Below, in pieces: positions 55,728-64,000 of a stretch of DNA of 64,000 nucleotides; position 1 is the stretch's first letter; every line of letters begins with the position of its first letter. This DNA comes from an uncultured Prevotellaceae bacterium. Lineage in GTDB: Bacteria > Bacteroidota > Bacteroidia > Bacteroidales > Bacteroidaceae. The notes beneath the pieces were generated by a model. That model worked only from the letters and a program-made list of their open reading frames with translations. It was not told where the DNA came from and did not search any database. Position numbers and translations under genes: made by a program. The stretch is from assembly GCA_946411565.1 (NCBI GenBank), contig CAMKEM010000002.1, forward strand, positions 62,001 through 126,000, written 5' to 3'.

Positions 55728-57932
55728 ATGAAACAAAAGTTTGACAACAGCAAGTCAATGACGCGCTACACCCTCGTTGCAGTTGTGATGACCTTCATCG
55801 CCGTTGCAGTATTGGGTCGTGCGTTCTATGTCATGACAGCCGAAAGATCATACTGGCTTGCTGTAGCCGCTCAGGTAAAGAGGGATAGTGTTATCATCGA
55901 GCCAACAAGAGGTAATATCCTTAGTGCTGGTGGTCAGCAGTTGGCTTGTAACCTTCCAGAGTATCGTATCTACATGGATTTCGAGGCTATCCGCGAATCC
56001 AAGTGCGATACACTTTGGCATGATGCCCAAGGCAAACCGACAAAGGAACTGAAGGCTCTCTGCAAGGGGCTTCACAAGATATTCCCTTCACGATCAGCAG
56101 AAGATTTCCTGCAGAATCTGGAGGATGGCTATGCGTGGAAATCAGCCACAACAGGCAAGCATCACAGGGCATGGCCTGTATGGAAACAACGTATTCCATA
56201 CATGAAATATACGGAGGTAAAGAAACTGCCTATCTTCAAGCTCCGTCAAGGCTTGAGCGGCTTCTATGCTCAGAAGTTCATGGTAAGAAACCGCCCTTAT
56301 GGCCCTATGGCAGCTTCAATAGTAGGTTCCGCCTATAAGGAAACAGGTAAGGCATACGCAGGACTTGAGCTTGCATACGATACCGTACTTGCTGGTACTC
56401 CAGGTATCAAGCACAGACGTAAGGTGCTGAATAAATTCATCAATATCAGCGATACCGCTGCCGTTGACGGTGAGGATATTGTCACGACTATTGATGTTGG
56501 TATTCAGGACCTTGCAGAGCGTTCTTTGAAAAAAGAGCTTATCAAGGATAATGCCTATACAGGTGTGGCTATCGTTATGGAGGTGGCTACTGGTGATGTT
56601 AAGGCTATGGTGAACCTTGACCGCGACTCTCTCGGAAACTATTACGAGGGACGTAACCACGCTATTGCAGACTTGCTTGAGCCGGGATCTGTGTTCAAGA
56701 CGGCAAGTATTCTTACAGCCCTTGAGGATGGCTTTATTCCAGATACAGCCAACTGTAAGGTAGATACAGGCTATGGTATCTTGGAAATGCACGGAGCAAA
56801 GATGCGTGACCATAACTGGCATAACGGAGGATATGGAGTTATTAATGTATCGCGTATCCTTCAGGTGAGTTCTAATATCGGTGTCAGCGTTCTTATTGAT
56901 AAGTTCTATGGCCAGCACCCAGAGAAATTCGTTGAAGGCATTCATCGTCTCGGACTTGCAACAGACCTGAAGTTGCCATTCCCAGAATATAGCGCACCAC
57001 GAATCCGTTTCCCAAAGAAAGACAAGACAGGTCGCTACTGGTCAAACTGGAGTAAAACGGCTCTTCCTTGGATGAGTATCGGCTATGAGACTCAGGTGCC
57101 TCCAATCTCTACCCTCACCTTCTATAATGCCATAGCAAATGGCGGTAAGATGGTTAAGCCTCGTTTCGTTACCCGTGTGGAAAAAGACGGAGAGGTGGTA
57201 AGGGAATATCCAGTAGAGGTTATCAAAGAGCATATCTGTAGCAACGATGCCTTGGGTAAGATACAGGACATTCTGTTCAAGGTTGTACACGTTGGCTTGG
57301 GTAAAACCGCAGGTTCAAGGGCTTTCGATGTATCGGGTAAGACAGGAACAGCACAGAAAGCTCATAATGGTTCATACAAGAGCGGTACTGTGGATTATCT
57401 GCTTAGCTTCTGTGGCTATTTCCCTTCAGAGAAGCCAAAGTACAGTTGTATAGTATGTATTCAGAAGTCTGGTCTTCCCGCATCTGGTGGTTTGATGAGT
57501 GGTCAGGTATTCCACGATATTGCTGAGGGCATCATGGCAAAGAACATAAGATACCCAAGTAAGGCTGCAAAGGATGAACTTTCACGCTTCGTACCAGATG
57601 TTAAGAGAGGAAATATCCTTGCTGCTGACTATGTTCTCTCAAAGCTCGGTATGAAGACAACAGGCGGATGGAATGGCAGTTATGTAACAGGAAATCCAAT
57701 CTGGGGCTCAGCAAAGAGTGACGACAAGGAGGTTAAGTTCGAGAAAGCAGCGGCAACTCCTAAGAACCAGATGCCTGACGTAATAGGTATGGGTGCTCGT
57801 GATGCCGTATATATACTTGAGAGTCGCGGAATGAAGGTGACAATCAGAGGCAGAGGTCGCGTGATGCAACAGAGTCTTGCTCATGGTAAGCCTTTCAAAC
57901 GAGGACAAAGAATTGAGTTGATTTTGAATTAA
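55728..57932 (+). CDS. ftsI: division-specific transpeptidase (PBP3/FtsI-like) with C-terminal PASTA domain
   Basis: EPGSVFKTASI SxxK; SSNIGVS SxN; SGKTGTAQ KTG; C-terminal MPDVIGMGARDAVYILESRGMKV. Confidence 0.9.
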   Translation: MKQKFDNSKSMTRYTLVAVVMTFIAVAVLGRAFYVMTAERSYWLAVAAQVKRDSVIIEPTRGNILSAGGQQLACNLPEYRIYMDFEAIRESKCDTLWHDAQGKPTKELKALCKGLHKIFPSRSAEDFLQNLEDGYAWKSATTGKHHRAWPVWKQRIPYMKYTEVKKLPIFKLRQGLSGFYAQKFMVRNRPYGPMAASIVGSAYKETGKAYAGLELAYDTVLAGTPGIKHRRKVLNKFINISDTAAVDGEDIVTTIDVGIQDLAERSLKKELIKDNAYTGVAIVMEVATGDVKAMVNLDRDSLGNYYEGRNHAIADLLEPGSVFKTASILTALEDGFIPDTANCKVDTGYGILEMHGAKMRDHNWHNGGYGVINVSRILQVSSNIGVSVLIDKFYGQHPEKFVEGIHRLGLATDLKLPFPEYSAPRIRFPKKDKTGRYWSNWSKTALPWMSIGYETQVPPISTLTFYNAIANGGKMVKPRFVTRVEKDGEVVREYPVEVIKEHICSNDALGKIQDILFKVVHVGLGKTAGSRAFDVSGKTGTAQKAHNGSYKSGTVDYLLSFCGYFPSEKPKYSCIVCIQKSGLPASGGLMSGQVFHDIAEGIMAKNIRYPSKAAKDELSRFVPDVKRGNILAADYVLSKLGMKTTGGWNGSYVTGNPIWGSAKSDDKEVKFEKAAATPKNQMPDVIGMGARDAVYILESRGMKVTIRGRGRVMQQSLAHGKPFKRGQRIELILN

Positions 57933-57949
57933 ACTAAAATATAAGAAAT

Positions 57950-59404
57950 ATGAAACTGAGTGATTTGCTTAAGAATATAGTTACCATCAGCATTACAGGT
58001 GATGCTGAGTGTGACATCAAGGGAATCAACATTGATTCTCGTAAAGTGGCTAACGGTCATCTCTTCATCGCTATGCGCGGTACTCAGGTGGATGGACATA
58101 AGTTCATTCCAAAGGCTGAGGAACTTGGTGCTACCGCTATTCTCTGTGAACAACTTCCAGAGGAGAAGAAGCAGGGCGTGACATACGTTCAGGTGGCTGA
58201 TACAGAGGATATCGTTGGTCAGGTGGCTACTACATTCTATGGCAATCCAACATCTAAGTTGAAACTGGTAGGCGTAACTGGTACAAATGGTAAGACTACC
58301 ATCGCCACATTATTATATAATATGTTCCGTAAGATGGGACATAAATGTGGTTTGCTCTCAACAGTCTGCAACTATGTAGAGGGTGAGGCATATCCAACAG
58401 ACCATACAACTCCAGACCCTATCGAGCTGAATGAGTTACTCGGCAAAATGGCAGATGCAGGTTGTGAGTATGCATTTATGGAGTGTTCAAGCCACGCTAT
58501 CGCACAGAAGCGTATTGGTGGATTGACCTTCGCTGGTGGTATCTTCACCAATCTTACACGCGATCATCTTGACTATCACAAGACTATTGAGAACTATCGC
58601 GATGCTAAGAAGAAGTTCTTCGACGATATGCCAAAGGATGCCTTTGCCATCACAAATGCCGATGATAAAAACGGTATGGTAATGGTTCAGAATACCAAGG
58701 CTACCGTTAAGACATACTCTATCCGCACAATGGCAGACTTCCACGCCAAGATTATAGAGTGCCACTTCGAGGGTATGTATCTTGAGGTAAACGGCAAGGA
58801 AGTAGGCGTTCAATTTATTGGCAAGTTTAACGTCAGCAACCTCCTCGCAGTATATGGAGCAGCCGTTATGCTCGGCAAGGATCCAGAGGATGTTCTCGTA
58901 ACACTCAGCACCTTGAAGAGCGTTGCTGGACGTCTTGAGCCAATACGTTCAGAGGAAGGTGTTACTGCCCTTGTTGACTATGCTCATACTCCAGACGCAC
59001 TTGAGAATGTTCTCAACGCCATCCACGAGGTTATGGAGGGTAAGTCAGGCAAGATTATCACCGTATGTGGTGCTGGTGGAAACCGCGACAAGGGTAAGCG
59101 TCCACTCATGGCACAGGAGGCAGTAAAGCAAAGTGATCGTGTTATCATCACCTCAGATAACCCACGCTTCGAAGAACCACAGGATATCATCAACGATATG
59201 CTTGCAGGACTTAACGCGCAGCAGTTGAAATCAGTAATCAGCATCGTGGATCGTCGTGAGGCTATCAAGACAGCCGTTATGATGGCAGAGAAGGGCGATG
59301 TAATCCTCATCGCAGGTAAGGGACACGAGGACTATCAGGATGTCAAAGGTACAAAGCACCACTTCGACGACAGAGAAGAAGTGAGAAAGGCCTTCGGCGC
59401 TTAG
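57950..59404 (+). CDS. murE: UDP-N-acetylmuramoyl-tripeptide synthetase MurE
   Basis: [41 protein letters not shown]. Confidence 0.94.
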   Translation: MKLSDLLKNIVTISITGDAECDIKGINIDSRKVANGHLFIAMRGTQVDGHKFIPKAEELGATAILCEQLPEEKKQGVTYVQVADTEDIVGQVATTFYGNPTSKLKLVGVTGTNGKTTIATLLYNMFRKMGHKCGLLSTVCNYVEGEAYPTDHTTPDPIELNELLGKMADAGCEYAFMECSSHAIAQKRIGGLTFAGGIFTNLTRDHLDYHKTIENYRDAKKKFFDDMPKDAFAITNADDKNGMVMVQNTKATVKTYSIRTMADFHAKIIECHFEGMYLEVNGKEVGVQFIGKFNVSNLLAVYGAAVMLGKDPEDVLVTLSTLKSVAGRLEPIRSEEGVTALVDYAHTPDALENVLNAIHEVMEGKSGKIITVCGAGGNRDKGKRPLMAQEAVKQSDRVIITSDNPRFEEPQDIINDMLAGLNAQQLKSVISIVDRREAIKTAVMMAEKGDVILIAGKGHEDYQDVKGTKHHFDDREEVRKAFGA

Positions 59405-59443
59405 TGTTTAGTAAATCGTAAATGGTAAATTGTACATTATAAG

Positions 59444-60706
59444 ATGTTATATTATCTCTTTCGCTTTCTTGAGAAGTGGGACATTCCAGGTTCTGGTATG
59501 TGGAGTTACATCTCCTTCCGTGCCTTGTTGGCATTGATCCTCTCACTTATAATCTCCATCTGGTTTGGTGAGCATTTCATCAAATGGATGAAGCGTCATA
59601 ATGCAACTGAGGCTCAGCGTGATAAGAGCATTGATCCTTACGGTGTGGAGAAGAAAGGCGTGCCAACAATGGGTGGTGTCATCATTCTCATTGCCACAAT
59701 AGTGCCATGTCTCCTTTTTGGAAGACTGCGTAATATATACATGATTCTGATGCTCGTCACAACGGTATGGCTTGGAGCTATCGGTTTTGCAGATGACTAT
59801 ATAAAGATGAAGATAACGAAGGATGGTCTTCGCCCTATCTACAAACTTGTTGGTCAGGCAGCTCTCGGTCTCATCGTCGGACTTACGCTTTGGGCTAGTC
59901 CTGATGCCGTAATCCGTGAAAACGTGTCACAGCAACGTCATGGCACAGAAATTGTTGTGTATAAGAGCGAACCTGTAAAATCTACGGTTACAACTATTCC
60001 ATTCGTAAAGAACAACAACCTGAACTACTCAGGAATGTTCACTTGGCTTGGTGAATACAAGAGTGCCGCGACATGGATTTTCTTCGTTCTTCTCACTACC
60101 TTCGTGGTAATGGCTGTAAGTAACGGAAGTAATCTGAATGACGGTATGGATGGTATGTGTGCCGGTAACTCGGCTGTGATATGCGTGGCATTAGGCATAC
60201 TTGCATATGTGTCTTCGCACATCGGATATGCTTCATACTTCAACATAATGTACATACCAGAGTCACAGGAACTTGTAATATTCCTATGTGCATTTATGGG
60301 TGCTCTCATCGGTTTCCTATGGTACAATGCCTATCCTGCTCAAGTGTTTATGGGCGATACAGGTTCATTGGCAATCGGTGGTATCATCGCTGTTACGGCT
60401 ATCATCATACACAAGGAGCTGCTTATCCCTATCCTCTGCTTTGTGTTCTTCATGGAGAGCATAAGCGTGATGACGCAGGTGCAGGTTGCTAAATATGGCA
60501 ACAAGCGTAATAAGAAGCTCCGTCTGTTCAAGCGTGCGCCTATTCATGATGCATTCCGTATAAAGCCAGGACAGTTGGCTCCTGATGTAAAAGTAATGCT
60601 CAACTGGCCAAGAGGATGCTGGTTGGAGTCAAAGATAACGACTCGCTTCTGGATTGTAACAATCCTGCTTGCAGCCTTTGCAATAATAACATTGAAGATT
60701 AGATAA
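59444..60706 (+). CDS. mraY: phospho-N-acetylmuramoyl-pentapeptide-transferase
   Basis: KKGVPTMGGVIIL; GFADDYIKM; NLNDGMDGMCAG; MGDTGSLAIGG. Confidence 0.95.
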   Translation: MLYYLFRFLEKWDIPGSGMWSYISFRALLALILSLIISIWFGEHFIKWMKRHNATEAQRDKSIDPYGVEKKGVPTMGGVIILIATIVPCLLFGRLRNIYMILMLVTTVWLGAIGFADDYIKMKITKDGLRPIYKLVGQAALGLIVGLTLWASPDAVIRENVSQQRHGTEIVVYKSEPVKSTVTTIPFVKNNNLNYSGMFTWLGEYKSAATWIFFVLLTTFVVMAVSNGSNLNDGMDGMCAGNSAVICVALGILAYVSSHIGYASYFNIMYIPESQELVIFLCAFMGALIGFLWYNAYPAQVFMGDTGSLAIGGIIAVTAIIIHKELLIPILCFVFFMESISVMTQVQVAKYGNKRNKKLRLFKRAPIHDAFRIKPGQLAPDVKVMLNWPRGCWLESKITTRFWIVTILLAAFAIITLKIR

Positions 60707-60716
60707 AAAAAGAATA

Positions 60717-62036
60717 ATGAAATTAGTAATACTTGGAGCTGGAGAAAGTGGTGCAGGAACCGCTATTCTGGCACAGAAACAGGGATACGAGGTATTCGTA
60801 TCTGATATGGGACAGATTAAGGACAAGTACAAGAAGGTACTTGACGATCATAACATCCGCTGGGAGGAAGGTCAGCACACAGAGGCTGAGATTCTCTCTG
60901 CCACAGAGGTTGTAAAGAGCCCTGGTATTCCAGATACCGCTCCTATGGTTAAGAAACTCATTGAGCAAGGCACACCTATCCTCAGCGAACTTGAGTTTGC
61001 AAAGCGTTATAGCAAGGGAAAGTGCATCTGCATCACAGGAAGTAACGGTAAGACCACAACCACTTCTCTCATATACTATATTATGCAGAAGGCTGGTAAG
61101 GATGTAGGTCTTGCTGGCAATATCGGACGTTCCTTTGCCCTTCAGGTTGCACAAGAAGATCACGAGTGGTATGTTCTTGAGATTAGCTCATTCCAGCTCG
61201 ACAATATGTTTGATTTCCGTGCAGACGTGAGCGTTCTTATGAACATCACTCCTGACCACCTCGACAGATATGAGTTTGAGATGCAGAACTACACAGACTC
61301 AAAGATGCGTATCATCCAGAACCAGACAGCAAATGATACTTTCGTCTATTGGAAGCAGGATGAGCATATCGAAGAGGAACTGGCAAAGCGTGAGAACGGT
61401 TATGCACCAAAGCCAACACCTTCAAGTCAGGCTGTAAAGGCAGGTCACCCTACCCTATGCGGTTTCGTTGATACCGACTTCGAGAAATACGGTCTTGAGT
61501 TCTCTCAGATGGGACAGCACAACAAGCGTAATGCCCTTGCAGCATATCTTGCTACCAAACAGGTAGGTGTTGATGAGAACATCATCCGCGAGTGTTTGAA
61601 GGATTTCCCAGGCGTTGAGCATCGTCTGGAGCGTGTTGCTGAGAAAAATGGAGTTCTCTTCATCAACGACTCAAAGGCAACCAACGTAGATGCTTGCAAC
61701 GTGGCTCTTGAGGCTATGGATCGCCCAACAATCCTCATCGTTGGAGGTAAGGACAAGGGAAATGATTATAGCACTATCCATGAACTCGTAGCTCGTAAGT
61801 GTGCTGGTTTAGTTTATCTCGGTGCAGACAATAAGAAACTACACGAGGCATTTGATGACCTTGACATGCCAATCGCTGATACCCACAGCATGAAGGACTG
61901 TGTAGAGGCATGCGCAAAGATGGCAAAGCCGGGCGATGCCGTATTGTTGTCTCCTTGCTGTGCAAGCTTCGACCTCTTCAAGAATATGGAGGACAGAGGC
62001 GAGCAGTTCAGAGAACAGGTTAAAAATATAAATTAA
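60717..62036 (+). CDS. murD: UDP-N-acetylmuramoylalanine--D-glutamate ligase
   Basis: ITGSNGKTTTTSLIYY; VLEISSFQLD; FINDSKATNVDA. Confidence 0.94.
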   Translation: MKLVILGAGESGAGTAILAQKQGYEVFVSDMGQIKDKYKKVLDDHNIRWEEGQHTEAEILSATEVVKSPGIPDTAPMVKKLIEQGTPILSELEFAKRYSKGKCICITGSNGKTTTTSLIYYIMQKAGKDVGLAGNIGRSFALQVAQEDHEWYVLEISSFQLDNMFDFRADVSVLMNITPDHLDRYEFEMQNYTDSKMRIIQNQTANDTFVYWKQDEHIEEELAKRENGYAPKPTPSSQAVKAGHPTLCGFVDTDFEKYGLEFSQMGQHNKRNALAAYLATKQVGVDENIIRECLKDFPGVEHRLERVAEKNGVLFINDSKATNVDACNVALEAMDRPTILIVGGKDKGNDYSTIHELVARKCAGLVYLGADNKKLHEAFDDLDMPIADTHSMKDCVEACAKMAKPGDAVLLSPCCASFDLFKNMEDRGEQFREQVKNIN

Positions 62037-62112
62037 TAAATAAGAAGGAAAAAGCATTAAAAGTGCAACTACACTTTATACTTTTAACTTTCTACTTTCT
62101 ACTTTATAGACT

Positions 62113-63411
62113 TTGGATTCACTAAAGCAAATAAATAACATCTTCAAAGGCGATAAGGTGATATGGGTCGTCTTCTTCCTGCTCTGTATAGTGAGCGTGA
62201 TAGAAGTGTATTCAGCCTCATCGAGCTTGGGATATAAGTCTGGCAACTACTGGAAGGCTGCCACCTATCACTCATTCCTTCTTTTGATTGGTGTGGGTGT
62301 GATGGTGATGACACTTAATATCAAGTGTAAATTCTTCAAGCTTGCCACACCTATACTCGTACCACTTGCCTTCGTGATGCTGATTCTAGTATTTGTATGT
62401 GGAACAAAGGAGAACGATGCCGCCCGATGGCTGAAGATTGGATTTATACCGATACAGCCGTCTGAGATAGCGAAAGGTGCTATGATTCTTGCCACGGCAC
62501 AGATACTAAGCGCTATGCAAACGGCAGATGGTGCTGCTCCAAAGGCAATGAAGTATGTGCTTATAACGGGATTATTCCTTATACTCCCTATTGCTCCAGA
62601 GAACCTCTCAACAGCAGCAATGTTGTCATTGGTGGTCTTCCTTATGATGATCATAGGACGAGTACCATCTAAACAGATTGGATTGCTTGTGACAGTCTGC
62701 GTAATGCTTGTAGGACTTGGAATAGGCTCAATCCTTGCCTTTGGTAAGGCTCCAGACAATAGTCTCACAGACAAGGAAAAAATGCACCTTACAGAGGAGG
62801 TAAAAGAGAGCGAAGACGGTATTCCTGTTGCTATTAAAGCAAAGAACGAGAAGAAGCCAGAACTTACAGGCATACAAAAAATAGGCCACCGCTTCGACAC
62901 TTGGAAAGGTCGTATCATGGAGTTTACCAATAAAGAGGAAGTTCCACCAGAGAAATATGACCTCGACAAGAACGGTCAGGTAGGTCATGCAAGAATCGCG
63001 ATCGTCTCAAGTAACATAAAGGGATGTGGTCCTGGAAACTCCGTGGAGCGCGATTTCCTTTCACAGGCTTTCTCCGATTTCATCTATGCCATAGTTATTG
63101 AGGAGTTAGGTATCTTTGGAGCCACCTTTGTGGCATTCCTGTATGTGGTATTACTTTTCAGAACAGGCATCATAGCCCGAAGGTGCAAGAACCCATTTCC
63201 TGCATATCTTGCAATGGGTTTGGCACTACTGATGGTAACACAGGCTTTGTTCAATATGATGGTGGCCGTAGGACTTGTTCCTGTCACAGGACAGCCTCTA
63301 CCTCTTATCAGTAAGGGTGGTACATCAAGTATTATCAACTGCCTCTATATCGGCGTTATTCTCAGTATTAGCAGAACGGCTGCCAGAAGAGATGATGCTG
63401 TGCTGGATTAA
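62113..63411 (+). CDS. ftsW: cell division/lipid II polymerase protein FtsW
   Basis: SEDS-family TM protein; NDAARWLKIGFIPIQPSEIAKGAMI; TGQPLPLISKGGTSSI; apparent TTG start. Confidence 0.92.
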   Translation: MDSLKQINNIFKGDKVIWVVFFLLCIVSVIEVYSASSSLGYKSGNYWKAATYHSFLLLIGVGVMVMTLNIKCKFFKLATPILVPLAFVMLILVFVCGTKENDAARWLKIGFIPIQPSEIAKGAMILATAQILSAMQTADGAAPKAMKYVLITGLFLILPIAPENLSTAAMLSLVVFLMMIIGRVPSKQIGLLVTVCVMLVGLGIGSILAFGKAPDNSLTDKEKMHLTEEVKESEDGIPVAIKAKNEKKPELTGIQKIGHRFDTWKGRIMEFTNKEEVPPEKYDLDKNGQVGHARIAIVSSNIKGCGPGNSVERDFLSQAFSDFIYAIVIEELGIFGATFVAFLYVVLLFRTGIIARRCKNPFPAYLAMGLALLMVTQALFNMMVAVGLVPVTGQPLPLISKGGTSSIINCLYIGVILSISRTAARRDDAVLD

Positions 63412-63450
63412 AAGCTAATTGACAATAAAAATTGAAAATTAAAATATAAA

Positions 63451-64000
63451 ATGGACAAGGAACTTAGAGTAATAGTAAGTGGAGGTGGCACAGGCGGCCA
63501 TATCTTCCCTGCTGTGTCTATAGCCAACGCTATCAAGGCAATGCGCCCTGATGCAAAGATCCTCTTCGTCGGAGCTAACGGACGAATGGAAATGGAACGT
63601 GTTCCTGCTGCAGGTTACGAGATTAAGGGACTTCCTGTTCGCGGTCTTATCCGCCCTCTTTGGAGTCCTAAGAACATAAGTGTGATGCTCGACTTCATCA
63701 AGAGTCGCAGTATGGTGAAGAGTATCATCCGCGATTTCCGTCCACAAGTTGCTGTGGGAGTTGGCGGCTATGCATCTGCACCAACCCTTAATGCAGCATA
63801 CGCAATGGGCATTCCTTGTCTTATACAGGAACAAAACTCATACGCAGGCGTTACAAACAAGTCACTTGCCAAGAAGGCTGAGAAGATATGCGTTGCATAC
63901 GATGGTATGGAGCGTTTCTTCCCTGCTGACCGCATAATGAAGACGGGTAATCCTGTACGTCAGGCTCTTCTCGACAATACAATGAGCAAGGAAGAGGCTT
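63451..64000 (+). CDS. murG: UDP-GlcNAc transferase MurG, 3' truncated by window end
   Basis: ATG at 63451: MDKELRVIVSGGGTGGHIFPAVSIANAIK; frame open to the window end. Confidence 0.92.
   Translation, partial: MDKELRVIVSGGGTGGHIFPAVSIANAIKAMRPDAKILFVGANGRMEMERVPAAGYEIKGLPVRGLIRPLWSPKNISVMLDFIKSRSMVKSIIRDFRPQVAVGVGGYASAPTLNAAYAMGIPCLIQEQNSYAGVTNKSLAKKAEKICVAYDGMERFFPADRIMKTGNPVRQALLDNTMSKEEA

Overview
64 kb of a Bacteroidales chromosome, most likely Prevotella-like. The call rests on TTTG/N19-20/TAnnTTTG promoters, BspA-like LRR proteins, and DUF3160, DUF4294 and DUF3108 proteins. Coding content is largely housekeeping: ruvB, coaD, ybeY, an Lrp regulator, a gamma-glutamyl hydrolase/dipeptidase fusion, an M28 peptidase, dprA, prfB, topA-aroK-speA-argB, an ECF sigma factor, rnr, ribF, a MATE transporter, a GH3 protein, and the dcw cluster mraZ-rsmH-ftsL-ftsI-murE-mraY-murD-ftsW-murG (murG is cut by the window end). 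I saw no rRNA, tRNA, CRISPR, prophage or IS transposase. The unusual content is non-coding. (i) Many intergenic regions carry inverted-repeat hairpins. Most are built from short periodic words (about 7-11 bp) that differ by locus but face each other in the same architecture. (ii) Three ~200-bp elements have nested inverted repeats and a shared YAYTGATWRTCARC motif on the right side. (iii) Head-to-head 11-bp-period arrays occur at four loci. (iv) A structured 5' leader is shared by three unrelated genes. (v) GC-rich or periodic repeats appear inside or at the ends of at least five protein-coding genes. (vi) A ~390-nt strongly promoted, highly structured leader precedes a three-gene orphan operon. 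No database or folding computation was run; all calls are from reading the sequence.
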